Notes under the pieces: generated by a model
Seen by the model: only the letters and a program-made list of their open reading frames with translations
Told to the model about the DNA's origin: nothing
Database searches by the model: none
Made by a program: the position numbers and the translations under genes
From: Neelides folsomi
Taxonomy: Eukaryota; Arthropoda; Collembola; Neelipleona; Neelidae
Direction: 5' to 3'
Length of the DNA: 64,000 nt
Assembly: GCA_034687125.1 (NCBI GenBank)
Contig: JAQGBZ010000100.1
Span: 62,001 to 126,000, forward strand
In this document: one piece after another, positions 24,452 through 36,669 of the stretch
Position numbering within the stretch: the stretch's first letter is position 1
Layout: each line of letters starts with the position of its first letter

Positions 24452-24913
24452 TTGTAGTGGGAGTCTAAAATGTTAGCGTAATACATAATAGGGTAAATAC
24501 AAAATGGCGTAATATTAATATGGCTTAAGTAAATAATGGCGTAATGTTAATATAGCTTAATATTAATATAGCTTATGTATTAAATGGCGTAAGTATTTAA
24601 TAGCTTTGAACTTTAATAGCGTAAATATTCACTGTAATTAATAGCCTATAGAATTATGTAGCATACGTATTTTATAGCGTAAAATTCGCATTCAAATGAA
24701 TAATGATGATAAAGGTAAAGCTTCATTTTCAGCAATATTTTCCGATGTATTAGATAATTTGCATCTTTCTAAACACGAACTATTGGATTGAATGCAATGC
24801 TTATAAATTGTGTCTTTGTAATTGTAATCTTTACTATAAAGGCATCCTTCGTGAACGTCATTTTGTATTTACCCTATTATGTATTACGCTAACACTTTAT
24901 GCTCCCATTGTAG
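24452..24913. mobile_element. 450-bp MITE with 6-bp target duplication
   Basis: The element spans 24458-24907 and is flanked by the direct repeat TTGTAG (24452-24457 and 24908-24913). Its terminal inverted repeats are about 50 bases long, starting TGGGAG and ending CTCCCA. The inner part (GTTAGCGTAATACATAATAG, then GGTAAATACAAAATG) is identical in both arms. The interior is AT-rich and contains many variants of the short motif (T/A)(G/A)GC(G/T)TAA between about 24504 and 24683. It also has a 31-codon frame at 24696-24791. It encodes no transposase. The TIR and TSD combination marks a non-autonomous DNA transposon; I cannot name the superfamily. Confidence 0.85.
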
Positions 24914-25173
24914 TCTTTAGATTTTATCTCGTATGTATTATAAGTTCATAAAAATAAGATAATATTTATCAATAATTGTATTTTGTACCAAATCAATCAA
25001 ATGACATGATGATTTATGCAATAAAAGTGCGTGATTGATCTTAATACTTCAATAATTTATTATAGATAGATTCATTTGTATTACACGAATTAAAACAAGA
25101 CTAGTAATTTTAAAATGACAACATTTTTGAGATGACGAAAAGTTTTCGATGTTTGAGGTACTTTTTATAAGTT

Positions 25174-27047
25174 TCATGGTGCTGGAGTTTTCATGTCAAG
25201 AGCGTGAATAATTGCATAAGTAAAATCCAATGTAGTGCTTTGTCCACCAATGTCTTTTGTTCGGACCTTGCCAGCCTTGAGAACCTTCTCAAGTGCATTG
25301 TAAATAACCTTCGCATGGTACTGAAGATTAATATGCTCGAGCATGTTGATCGCACAAAGAATCATTGAAATGGGATTTGCCACATTTTTTCCAACAGCTT
25401 CAGAAAATGTATGCCGAGCTCCCTGGAAAAATAAATGTCCACCCTCGTTGTCTCATTTAACTTTAAACATTTGAAATAAATATTAATAAAATAATTTAAA
25501 ATAAATATAACGTACGGGCTCAAAGACGACAGAATCTGAAGAGTAGGTTGATCCCGGAACAACCCCTAAAATTCATATTAAATTAAGATGGAGGCTAGAT
25601 TCACAGCTAATATTAAAATAGCAATTTATTTATTAAATTATTGAAATTAAAATAAAATGAACAACGCACCTGCTCCACCAACAATTCCAGAAGCAATATT
25701 GTCCACAATAGCACCATACAGATTTCCCATCACCATTACGTCGAATTGATGAGGATTAGACACAAGTTGCATTGTACAATTGTCAATGATCATGGCTTCG
25801 AATTCGATCTTTGGATACAGCTTAGCCACCTGAATAATCAATGAAAATAAGAATTTATTTGAATATTGAAATTGAATAATAATATGTTACTCTGAACTAT
25901 CCTACACTATTTAAAATAGTTTAATAATTATTACAGTTAAGTTTCAAAACTTACAGCCTTGCAGCTATCCAAAAAGAGACCATCGCCGAGCTTCATAATA
26001 TTTGCTTTGTGAACTGCGGTCACCTTCTTCCTTGCATGTTTCGTGGCATAGTCGAAGGCGAACTTGGCGATTCTCTCAGAAGCCGTGGCTGTGACGATTT
26101 TATAACATTCGACAACCCCAGGGACCGATTCATGTTCCAAAGATGAGAATTCACCCTCAGTTTGTTCTCGAATGATGATGAGATCCAAATTTTTGTGACG
26201 AGTTTCAATTCCAGGCAGAGACTTAATGTGCACCACATTCCCAAATAAACCTAATTGGCTCCTATATTAATTTAAACAGATTATTAAATATTTTGTGACA
26301 ATGAGATACTTAGTTCAGATAATAATAATATTGAATCAAGTTCCTGAAATAAGGAACATTAATTATATGTTAATTTATTACCTAAAGCGAAAATTGAGAG
26401 AGCTCAAATCTCCCGTGACCGGAGAAGCTAAAATCCCTTTCATGCAAATTCCATTCTTCTCGACAGATTTCACGACATCTTCAAGCTTAGCACTCATGCT
26501 ATGATGAATATCCGACAAAAAATACTGTTCAAATTCAACCGGAGCACCAGATGCCTAGACAAATAACGGTTAGTGGAACTTATCTTTATGAATATAAAAA
26601 TTATTGAAATTGATAATTACCTCAAGAATGTCTCTCATTGACTGCATCATTTCGGGACCAATTCCGTCTCCAGGAATAAGCGTACATTTTTTCTTCCCTT
26701 CAGGTTTTGACACAGGTGCTTGCTGTATAAATTATCAAATTTAATTTCAATTAAACATGAAAAATGAAATAAATCGATATAAAATTAAAATTAATTCAAA
26801 CCGTTAAAGTTCTTGTAATTTCAGTAAATCCTTTGGATCTAATGTTCGCCTATAATAAACATATTATATTTAGTTTAAAAATTAAATGTAAAAATACTAA
26901 ATTACTAAACATTAAGAGTGAAACGACATACTAATTGAATTAAAGTTATTTAAGTTTAATAATAGTTTGTTATTTATAGATTATTCGGCTATTCACCTTT
27001 AATAGTGATCCCAATGAAGGAAACGCGGATTTAAATGAACCAGCCAT
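25174..27047 (-). CDS. IDH3B: Isocitrate dehydrogenase [NAD] subunit beta, mitochondrial
   Basis: Eight exons: 27047-26997, 26849-26802, 26722-26621, 26554-26382, 26261-25955, 25829-25670, 25565-25516, 25422-25174 (1140 nt, 379 aa). It belongs to the NAD-dependent isocitrate dehydrogenase heterotetramer of the TCA cycle in the mitochondrial matrix. An N-terminal Ser/Arg-rich presequence ([20 protein letters not shown]) precedes the fold: [80 protein letters not shown]. The segment [20 protein letters not shown], followed by [19 protein letters not shown], fits the beta subunit rather than alpha (which has a DILSDLCAGLIGG-type segment). The end, [11 protein letters not shown], also fits beta. 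Length matches the human beta subunit. Its start lies 558 bases downstream of the PSMD3 stop on the same strand. Confidence 0.95.
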
Positions 27048-27604
27048 TTCAACTCAATAAAATAGTTAAATTTAAATAAATTTAAATATATGAAAAGCTT
27101 ATTAACATGAGGTTTGAAATCAAAGTTAATTTAGCTAATGTTAATACTCTTCATTCCCCTATTAAGGAAGAATTTGGGTTAATATTTTTCGGACTAACCA
27201 AAGTCCCGAATAGGCAATGGATTGCGCATTTAATAGGCAGTTTATAGCACACAGAAGTGCGAAATTCATGATATGGAACATTCCTATAATGCAAATGTAT
27301 AAACTATAGATTCCGGTTAAAGGTTAAAGATAATTTAATTACATTGCATTAAATTAATTCTTACGTAATTCACCTTATCTTCCTTTCTTAATAACATTAT
27401 AAACTAGAGGAAGGATGATTCAAATGCTTATATTCTTAATAATAAATGCTCAAATGACAATAAATGGTCAGAAAAATACAACCCTTTAAACTTTATTAAT
27501 TTTACCATTTTTAAATACCAATTAATTGTCTCTTATTGATATTAACAAGAGATTTGAATTCAGAAATTGTGATACACAAATTGATGATCAACAGAAGATG
27601 AAAA
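27048..27604. other. Spacer between PSMD3 and IDH3B
   Basis: AT-rich. It should contain the 3' UTR of PSMD3 and the promoter of IDH3B, both on the minus strand. A slightly GC-richer patch near 27170-27300 may be the IDH3B promoter. No specific element was recognised. Confidence 0.4.
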
Positions 27605-29772
27605 CTACATGAAATCATCGTCATCATCAGCCATCTCCTTTGCCAACTCCATATCTTGTTGTTCCCTTTCTCTTCGCTCTTCGGCCGACTCAAGCTCTTT
27701 GTTGTAACTCTTGGGCGGATAACGCATCGCTTTCACACTCTGGTTGTGAATGTTGAGGCAGAATGTGATCCGCTGATGAAAAGCAAGCTGAGGTTCCTGA
27801 GTACAGTAAACATCAGTCCGCTCTCGTGATGCTACATAACCAGCCTCGTGATCGATACTTGCTTCAATTACTCCATCACGAATAGCCTGTATTAAAAAAT
27901 TACAATTTAATTTATTTAATCTCTTTTAATTATAATTACAATATAATAATAATTATATTTTAACATGCAAGGCATGTATAGTATATTATTATTTTACTGT
28001 TAAAGTAAATATTTAGTTTTAATGTTATCCAACCTTAGCCACAATGAATTCCGCATCTTCCTGAGCCTCGAGGTCGAGTTTTTGGCTAATGCTCTTGAGC
28101 GAAATCTTGGAATAAGATGCACTCACAGCGCGGAGACCTGTCTTGATCACGTTGTGTCTCAATCGTTGAATAAGAATGTAAGTTCGATCCGCCTGGAATT
28201 GGGCTTGGAACTTGTTCAAAACGTCGATGAACTTCTTCAGATTACCAAGTCGCACAGCTATAATTAAAATCAAGATTTGTTTGATTACTTAATAATATAA
28301 TAGATTGAGTTAATAAAATGGAACATTTAAATTAAATTATGAATTTACCTTGTGTGAGTTGGAAGTAAGGAGCCAAAGCATGCTTGAGGGTCGATTGATG
28401 AAAGATGGACCTTTCTGGGATATCTCCAAGCAAGAGTTCAACAGTGATGGTCAGTTTTTGAACAGTTTGTTTAAATCCAACAGCGGCTGTTTGTGGTGCC
28501 TTTCGAAGAGCTTGAACAAGATTCTTGTGAGCTTCAGAGTAGTCGAGCTGGACAGCTTTGATGCGGCCAAGATAATAAAGAAATCTCGCCCACTCATTAT
28601 TACTCGCTGCCTCTGGGAAATTGCTAATTTTCGATACGAGCTTATCCGCCTTTTAAAATTAAATATATAAAGGTTATTAATAAAATTTGGCTTTGTTGGA
28701 AAGATGTATTATATTTAAGTGCTTTTTATTTATTAGTCAATTATTTAAAATTCACCTGATCGTAAAGATTGTAATGGAGATAATTTCGGAGCAGACAATT
28801 GATCAGGACAGCCTGTCCTTCATAATCATTTCTCAATGTGGCAGTTCTGAGCCGAGCATGAAGAATTGGACGAATTTGTTCAAGCTTCTTTTCCAGTTCA
28901 TGAGCTCTCGAGTAATAAAAGTAACATCTTGCAGCGATGAGATCAAGTGACCGACGATTGTAATTCATCAACTTGTTCATCAAAAGGTCTAATAGAGAAA
29001 TAATGAAAATTTCCAACTTGAGTAATAGAAGGAGAAATATGGAAATTAAATATTGTATATGTCCAATATACCCGAGAAATCCCGAGCCTCCGTATTCCTG
29101 TTCGTGTCCAACAAGTGTAGAAGAACAAGAAGATGGATGTAAGCATCAACCTCTGGGATCAAATTCGTGACTGCTCTGGCTCTTGTCTTCTGTGGGGCCG
29201 CAACTTTGGTCTCACCGTCCGTTTCCATTGCCTAAAAATCAATTTAAAAAAGGAATATATGAATTAAATTAGGGCAAGATAAAAAGTTTCGTGGTACTTC
29301 TCCAATTAGACGAATCAGATCATCTCGCTCTTTGTTCAGCTCCTTAGCAGAGTAAAACCGTTGAACAAGTCGACGAAGGACGTTCGAATTGAGTTTTCTC
29401 CTGGTGTTCGCGAGACATCGAAGAACTCGAAGAGTAAAACGAAAGTCTTTTCCACTCACCGACTTCTCAAGCTGCTTCACTTGTTCCCTCACATCTTCAA
29501 ACACAAAAAAATAAGAATTAATTATAACAAGGAATAATAAAAACATTCAATATTCAATTTTAACAATAAATTAAAAGACATATTATAATAAATTAAAAAT
29601 TTGATATGCTTCCTAAATGGAAAAGTAATGAAAACGGCATGTCATGGCACAAATAATCACCTTCAATTGTCAGCAAGTCGGGATCCTTCTTGACTTCCTC
29701 CGTCTCGGTCTTTGGAACCGCCGGAGTCTCTGCGTCCTTCATTTCAACATCGGTGGTCGTTTCCGTCACCAT
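27605..29772 (-). CDS. PSMD3: 26S proteasome regulatory subunit PSMD3 (Rpn3)
   Basis: Seven exons: 29772-29661, 29494-29298, 29231-29072, 28988-28756, 28649-28349, 28257-28034, 27886-27605 (1509 nt, 502 aa). Rpn3 is a PCI-domain scaffold of the 19S lid, in cytosol and nucleus. The N-terminus is acidic and disordered. Helical repeats follow ([60 protein letters not shown]). The PCI region includes [34 protein letters not shown] and the winged-helix segment with [18 protein letters not shown]. The C-terminal tail ends in the highly acidic DDDDDFM typical of Rpn3. It is slightly shorter than the human protein, with the difference at the disordered N-terminus. All junctions keep frame. Confidence 0.97.
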
Positions 29773-30960
29773 TTTGACCCTGACAAATTGAAGTTGAAGA
29801 ATAAATTCACCAAATGGAATTCAGAAATATAGAAAATGACTTTTCTTTTTCTTTCCGGGACTCGTATTGTAAATGCTGCTGAGTAATGAACTCTTATCAG
29901 TATTTAGTCTGTTGGCTCGTTAGCGCAGGATCTTTGGAACAATTTTCATCTCCATTCCGAATTCCTCAATTTCTTTCTCCTCATATTGGACAATAAAAAC
30001 TTGAAATCGGAGAGAATCGCAACCAACAATTTACACCACAACTCTCGACATTTTTATTTAACTTGGTTTTATTATAGAGTACCATTTTAATATCATTACA
30101 TCATTAATCATCTTTGTCCACAATTACTCAATAACTTCCCTCATGATGAAGGTAAATAATAAATATATTTTTTATTTTAATATAGAGTATCATAAAAAGG
30201 GTTAGAAAATGGAAGAAGGAAAAGATGTGAAGGACATTTTTATAGAACTTTTCCTCAAATGTTGAATAGCCATCAATTGCATACAAAGCGATTGTAAAAT
30301 ATGTAAACATTGAGCAATAACTGACAAGTTTCGTATTTTAACTCTTATTTTACAATAAATAATACTCACTAAGATGTAAAAACATTTTAGCTCTCAATTT
30401 GATTCGAGAGTCAAATCTCTCATTTGTAAATGTGCGTTTTTCATTATAGTGGGTTAGTGGGCTCGATAGAAAGTTTAATCGATTTCAAATAATGTAATTT
30501 GCTAATTGTGTCTATAAGTCATTAATGTTCGACTATTAATTTACTTCTGCGTATTACAACTTATACAATGAAATGATATTTAAAGTTATTAACTGTTCAT
30601 AGTCAAGCACTAATTTACTTTCAAGACAATTGTGAATTCGAGTAAAGATTTCTAAGCGCTCTTTCAATTAACAAATGACTACTTAAACATTATAACTGAG
30701 AGCTTGTTATTGCAATGTTTACTTCAAGAAATGTGATATCTTGTTTGTTCATTTTCAAGGCTGTATAAACTAACAATTCTGAAAAAATTGACTAAGTATT
30801 AATGATTTCTTTTCAATAAATTTACGTCATAGATCAGTCTTCTTAAAATATATCTCTGTAAGTTGGAGTGGAGTGGAGAAACGTGTGTGAAGATGAAAAT
30901 CTAACTTTTGCTTTCATTGTAGGAAACCTTGTGATGGGAATCTGAAGGAGTGTTCCAAAG
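29773..30960. promoter_or_regulatory. Divergent region between PSMD3 and CHIC
   Basis: About 1.2 kb between two divergent starts. The PSMD3-proximal 200 bases are GC-richer and pyrimidine-rich, as expected for a housekeeping promoter. A splice acceptor-like CATTGTAG ends near 30923, just upstream of the CHIC start, suggesting a 5' UTR intron for CHIC. The middle is featureless AT-rich DNA. Confidence 0.4.
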
Positions 30961-31598
30961 ATGGATATTGAAGAGATTGATGATGAACAGGTTGAAATTA
31001 GCAGTTTGGAAGGAGTCCTCTCTTCACCTTCGGATTATGATCTGCCACTCATAAGCCTCGAACCCATCATTGTTCGCGGAAACGGTCAAATTACCATTTT
31101 TGGACTCAACAATCGGTTTTCTACTGACTACCCGCCCGCCCTCAGCCACAAATTGGCCCCAGAGGAATTTGAAGCGACTGTGGAAAAAGTCAACGACGTC
31201 TTGCGAAAATCCCTTCCTCTGCAAATGAAATGGATGGCCTTCGGTTGCCTTTGTTGTTGTTGCTCACTCGGATGCTCCTTTTGGCCAGTGATCTGTATGA
31301 GTAAGAAAACGCGTCTATCTATTGAAAAGTAATAACCATTTTTTATAAAAATTATTCTTAATGTTAAAGTTGAGTTTAATTCTTATTGATACATAACATA
31401 TATGTGAATGATTTATTAATTTTAATTTTAACATTTATTTTTTGTTATAGAGTATTGGATTGGGAAAATAGTCAACTTTATCGTAGGCTCGGAATCAAAT
31501 GGCGACTTGCCCAAATGCACCTTGACTCCTCCACAATGCTCGAGTACGTTCTCTTGGTCGACATTTTGCCTAAAAACCAAATTTTTCAACCCGATTAA
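30961..31598 (+). CDS. Cysteine-rich hydrophobic domain protein (CHIC1/2 family)
   Basis: Two exons: 30961-31328 and 31451-31598 (516 nt, 171 aa). The N-terminus is acidic. A conserved block follows (VRGNGQITIFGLNNRF, HKLAPEEFEATVEKVN). The family hallmark is a Cys cluster, GCLCCCCSLGCSFWPVIC (about residues 95-112), a hydrophobic segment that is palmitoylated in CHIC2 and holds it at the plasma membrane and vesicles. The C-terminus (RLSIEKVLDWENSQLY and LLVDILPKNQIFQPD) also matches the family, including the terminal FxPD. Length is almost identical to vertebrate CHIC2. The cellular role is poorly defined in any organism. HSPBAP1 starts 282 bases downstream on the same strand. Confidence 0.92.
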
Positions 31599-31880
31599 AA
31601 TAAACAATTCTTCCATCACCAATCGCCTCACTAAAATTAAAGAGTCATTCGAAGACTGAAAACACATTGAAGCAACATTGTTACCCCAGCCTTTATTTTC
31701 TTTAAATCTTTTACTTTAACTGTTAAGAGTTCCTCTCTTTCGACAATTATTTTTTGTTCTTCAAATTATAAACGTGTAATGAATAAACTAAAATAAGATG
31801 TTTTTGTGTTGAAAGGCCTAAAGTACTTAAAGTTACTTAATAATATTATAATATCAGAAGTTGTGCCTCAGTGAACCATA

Positions 31881-33737
31881 ATGGATTCAAATATTGCAAG
31901 TGTGAGTCCGATGGATTATTCGTTTGTGAAGAATTTGATATTAGATAACAAAATAACGGAGCCAGTTTTGTTTGAGAATGCTTTAGAGAGTGAATGGAAA
32001 AACGGATTTTGGTTTCCGCGTGGCCTTAATGAATGGGCAAATATTTTTGATTCTGATAAACCCCTCACCCTTAAAATTGGGTCTACTCAATGGTTAAATA
32101 GTGTAAGTTAAATTATTGATTCATTATTTTAATTTATTCTGTTATACAGATTAATATAAAAGGGTTAAATGTAAAATAATTCATTGCTACGATGTTTAGG
32201 AACCTCAGTGGGAATCACAATGTAAAACTGTAAATATGATCTGGAGTGAAGTTTTGGACTTTGCTCAGAATAAGGAACCGGATAGTTGGATCTACTTTGA
32301 CTATAAATATATGAAGGATGTGATGGGAAAAGACACACTTGATGTAAGATAATGAATCATTTTGATTTCTTTTTTTCGTTAATTATCGACCAATAAATAT
32401 GAACATGGTTATTGTACTAATTAAAGATTTAGATAATTTCTTTTGAATAAAGAATAAAGATGATTAAATCGCATTGTACCATTTTATGTGTTTACTTTAA
32501 TTTAAAGAAAGTTTCATGGGAGAAGTTTGGATTTCCTGAGAGAAACGGGGAAGATTCGACTCTTTGGATTGGAACAAAGGGAGCTCACACGCCTTGCCAT
32601 TTTGATACATATGGCGCAAACTTGGTTGCACAAGTTCATGGAAGGTAAGGAATATAAAATCTATATATTTAAATAAGATAAGTACATTATATTAAAATGA
32701 TTTTCGATTTCAAACAATAGGAAAAAATGGATTTTATTTCCACCTGAAGATACTGTTTATTTAAAACCGACACGAGTTCCATATGAGGAATCAAGTGTTT
32801 ATAGCCGAATTAACTTATTGAATTCGTCCAAAAAATCTTCATCGGGTAATTATTTAGTCAGTTCTTTTCTACATGTAAAGTCTTCAGCTTTAGCAATTCA
32901 TATTTAAAAATCTGAAAAATTTTGCTTAATTTTTTAGATTTGCGAAAATGTTCGCCTGTTGGAATAACGTTGAACCCCAGTGATGTATTATTTGTTCCAC
33001 CTAAATGGTGGCATTTTGTACAATCTGAAGATTTTTCAATTAGTATCAATACATGGATTCCATTAGTAAGCTAAATTAGATGTTTTTGTTTTTATTTATA
33101 TTTAATTATAAAAGATAGTATTTCGATTGTTTACAAAAATATAATAAAATAAAGTTAAATTATTTGTTGATCAGAATGGAGATGATGTTACCCGAATTGA
33201 TGAATCAATTGCGAGATTAACTGCAAAGGCGTTCACGAATCTCTCTCATGAAGACAATTGGAATGAACGATTTTTAAATCCTAATGAGGTCATATAAAAT
33301 AAATTAGAATAGTTAAAATTAGAATATACTATAAAATTAATGTTAACAGATGGGTTCTTTTTGGTTCCCTATTTTAATATCTAACATTTAACATTTTTTT
33401 AACAAAATAGATTGATTTAACTAAAAGTCCAGCCAAAGATCTATGTGAGATTTTAAAGTTATGTTCGTTAACTTGCCAAGTTCCAGAGGAAGGAAGAAAA
33501 ATTAAGAAACAGAGGCTTGACATTACGAATCAAGACTTTGAATATCTTTGTTCTCTTCAATCCGTCAAGAAATTGGGTCCTCATATATTTCCCAATGAGT
33601 CCAGTCAAGTTGTTGAAGAAGAAAATGGCATGAACAAAGAGCAACTTATCATTAAGCATCTGTTCAATGCAATTACTCATCCCGAGATCCTCAAGAAAAT
33701 ATCTGAACAATTTCTCAAAAATCTAAAATCTGACTAA
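31881..33737 (+). CDS. HSPBAP1: HSPB1-associated protein 1-like JmjC protein
   Basis: Seven exons: 31881-32102, 32200-32343, 32508-32644, 32721-32845, 32938-33065, 33175-33288, 33411-33737 (1197 nt, 398 aa). The core is a JmjC cupin fold of the 2-oxoglutarate/Fe(II) dioxygenase type: LWIGTKGAHTPCHFDTYGAN supplies the first His and the Asp (about His153, Asp155), KKWILFPPEDT follows, and PPKWWHFVQ supplies the second His (about 235). All three iron ligands are present, so catalysis is possible. The layout (N-terminal EPVLFENALESEW, then the JmjC core and a C-terminal helical extension) is that of HSPBAP1, named for binding small heat-shock protein HSPB1. Its substrate is unknown. Other small JmjC families (JMJD5/FIH-like) are a less likely alternative. 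Confidence 0.88.
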
Positions 33738-36669
33738 AAACGTTACAGAGATACACTTACCATTACTTATTATTTTATTATCCATTACTTCTTTTATAAA
33801 TGTAAATACTAGGAACTCACCTTTTTTATTATATAAATATTTTAAATGAAATATTTGTATTAGGTATATTACTATTTATCTTTTTGGGTAAATTTAATTT
33901 AATCCTTTATTATAGTTTAAAGTGATGTTTACCTTGATCTTTTTAAAATTTCGGAGAATGGCAAAATCTGGTAGATGTATTTTTTTTAAATTTTTACTGG
34001 ATAATTTACTTTTTTACCAATTTAATTATGATCACATAATATTTATTTACACCATACAGATATTTTGTTAAAATTGTTGTTAGACATAAATACCTTCTCT
34101 ACTTAAAATACTTTCAAACATGGACTTCGGGATTTATATAAACATCGTTTAAAATACGAACTGTAATATAATACTTCCAAGAGTATAATTGTGTATTTTG
34201 ATATATTATATTATGTAATGTAGGTATTTATATTATACATGCATCACACTATTTTTATTTTACATTTTAATGCGAATCATTATTAATTTAGCAATCTTTG
34301 CAAATATTTTCATCATAATGTTGAATTGTTATTGTAGCATTTCTTTGTGCTATGCTGTTTTAAAATCTTATGATGTAACTCTTTTCATCATTTGCGTAAC
34401 TGGAGTCAATAAGCGTCAATAAAGTATTAACTTTTAAAGTTCAATTTTATGCTTTTCATTGTTTTTTTCATTACAGTCCATTAAATCAATTACTAACATT
34501 AAGATTGTTTTTAAATAAATTTCTCTAATCAATTAAGGTTTACAGGAACATGTATGTAGATATATGATAAAATAATGAACATGGTTTATTTGGTTATGTT
34601 TTATTTAATTGGATAGATTCGTCGACAAAAGAGAAGATAAATATTTTTACTCTATATATTTACAAAGAATTTCATTGGATTTGTTCTGCTGACCATAAAA
34701 TTTGTTTTAAAATTTAACCGTATTTACTTAACGAGAACACTTCCTATATAATAAATCCATTTTTAATATTTTGCCTTTTATTTTCTGGTATTTTTCTTGA
34801 CCTATCTAATCTTCATTTATAACTTGTACTATAAATTCAAGATATTAGAGGTACTTTACTTATTAATTTCATTCGTTTAACAACTCGTTAAAACAGCAGT
34901 TGTGATTTGTAATATATTAATTTTAACAAAGAGTATTTACATTAGTAAAATTAATTTTTATTTGGATTATCGATTAGTTAAAACTGGATTTATTAAAATA
35001 TTAGAGAAGCATAAGCATTTTAAAATGATTTGTTTATTTTCCACTTAACTATAAATTTGAAATGTGATATAAAGTTGTACTCAAACCACAGAAGCTGTAA
35101 CTCATCAGTCAGTCTCTTTCAACATTCTCAATATTTAATTTTTTGCTAATCGTATTTTCCATATTTGCATTCTTTTATTATAAATGACAAATTCGAATGC
35201 CTTCAAATACAGAACAACACAATAAACCTAGTCAAGTTAAATGCAAAAATTATTGCTTTTTACTTTTTTCTAATTAGGCACAATTAAGTTCTTTATATAA
35301 ATAGTCGAAGGCACTTCCCTTTCCATATTATTGCCAGTTTTCCATATCTCATTCTGCGACTTCAACTTTCCTTTGTAGTCATTAAAACTAAAATTATTTT
35401 AAAGAATACTAGAATTATTTAAGTAATTAACAATTAGGTAATTTATAAACCTTATCTGAAATTTAAACATCCAAAACTCTATATACATATTACAATGCAG
35501 AACTCGTCAATAAAACAATTAATTGTTAGTATTATAACATAACAATAAAATTTTGATAAATGAATCAAAAGTTAAAATTCATTAAAACAATAAAATAAGT
35601 CAATTAAAATAAACGATGAATTCCAGCATATTCACAATTCACATTATAGACACTATAATAAGTTAATTAATAGAAATTAATGAAACATTTTATTAAACTA
35701 AATATTGGTTAAAGTATAATATCTACACTAACATAACTTTAAATGAAACATTTAAATATAATATTTATTTATAGTTAACATTATTTTATTTTATACAAAT
35801 CTTCGTTGTTGATTATAAATAGGTTTAAATTTTGGCAAACTTAATCTCAATTTTTCTTATATGATTGTGCGCTAAGCATGAAGATGACTCTTTAAATCCT
35901 CCCCATTGAGCTCATTTAAAGAATGTTATTAAAGGAATATTGGTCCAAAAATCAGTTTGTTGATATTTAAATAGTAGAAACATTTTGTATTAAATTGGGA
36001 ATGATACTCGTTAGTTCATTAAGGTGTTAAAAAAAGTTTGAAATGGTCATCTTGTATAATAGCCAACAAGCAGTTTGGATTGTATAAAATAGGAATAGAA
36101 TGTTAACTTTTAATTGTAAATGCCACGGAACATTTATAACAGGTTAAAATATAAATCGATTATTTGTAAAAGTAGAAGCTACATTGTTTGATGAACTTTT
36201 TTTAAAAATTATTTTCTGCTTATTTAAAATAAAATTACAATAATACTTTATTTACTGGGATTACAATTTAAATTAAATATTTAATCCATCTATTTGATAT
36301 ATTCGACTACACAGCTCACAACGAATTGTAAAATTATCAAACTATGAATCATAAAGTAGTTCGATTTAACCATCAATTAACATTTCGTTTATAATCAACG
36401 AAAATTTAAAGATTTTAATACTAATTGTAAATGTAAATTAAATACATTACAAAGCTGTCTATAAAACCTGCCTTCATTTACCTAGTCGTGATATAAGTAG
36501 TTAATTATTATTAGTATTTCGTATATATGAAGAATTAGGTACTTCGAAGATGAAGTAAATCGTAAGTGATGATCCTTATCTAAATATTATGTATTGAGGG
36601 TTCAAATGTAACCTGTAATTGTTTTCCGAAAGATTTGGGGTTCCCCTCTGAGGACTAATGAAGTGATGA
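33738..36669. other. Long AT-rich gene desert between HSPBAP1 and Lasp
   Basis: About 2.9 kb of very AT-rich DNA between two convergent genes. It has no coding frame of interest, no tRNA-like fold, and no inverted or tandem repeat that I can detect by eye. It includes both 3' UTRs; Lasp 3' UTR probably occupies the last few hundred bases. Confidence 0.5.

Noticed and set aside
28022-28950. Plus-strand frames opposite PSMD3
   Set aside because: Antisense shadows of PSMD3 coding exons.
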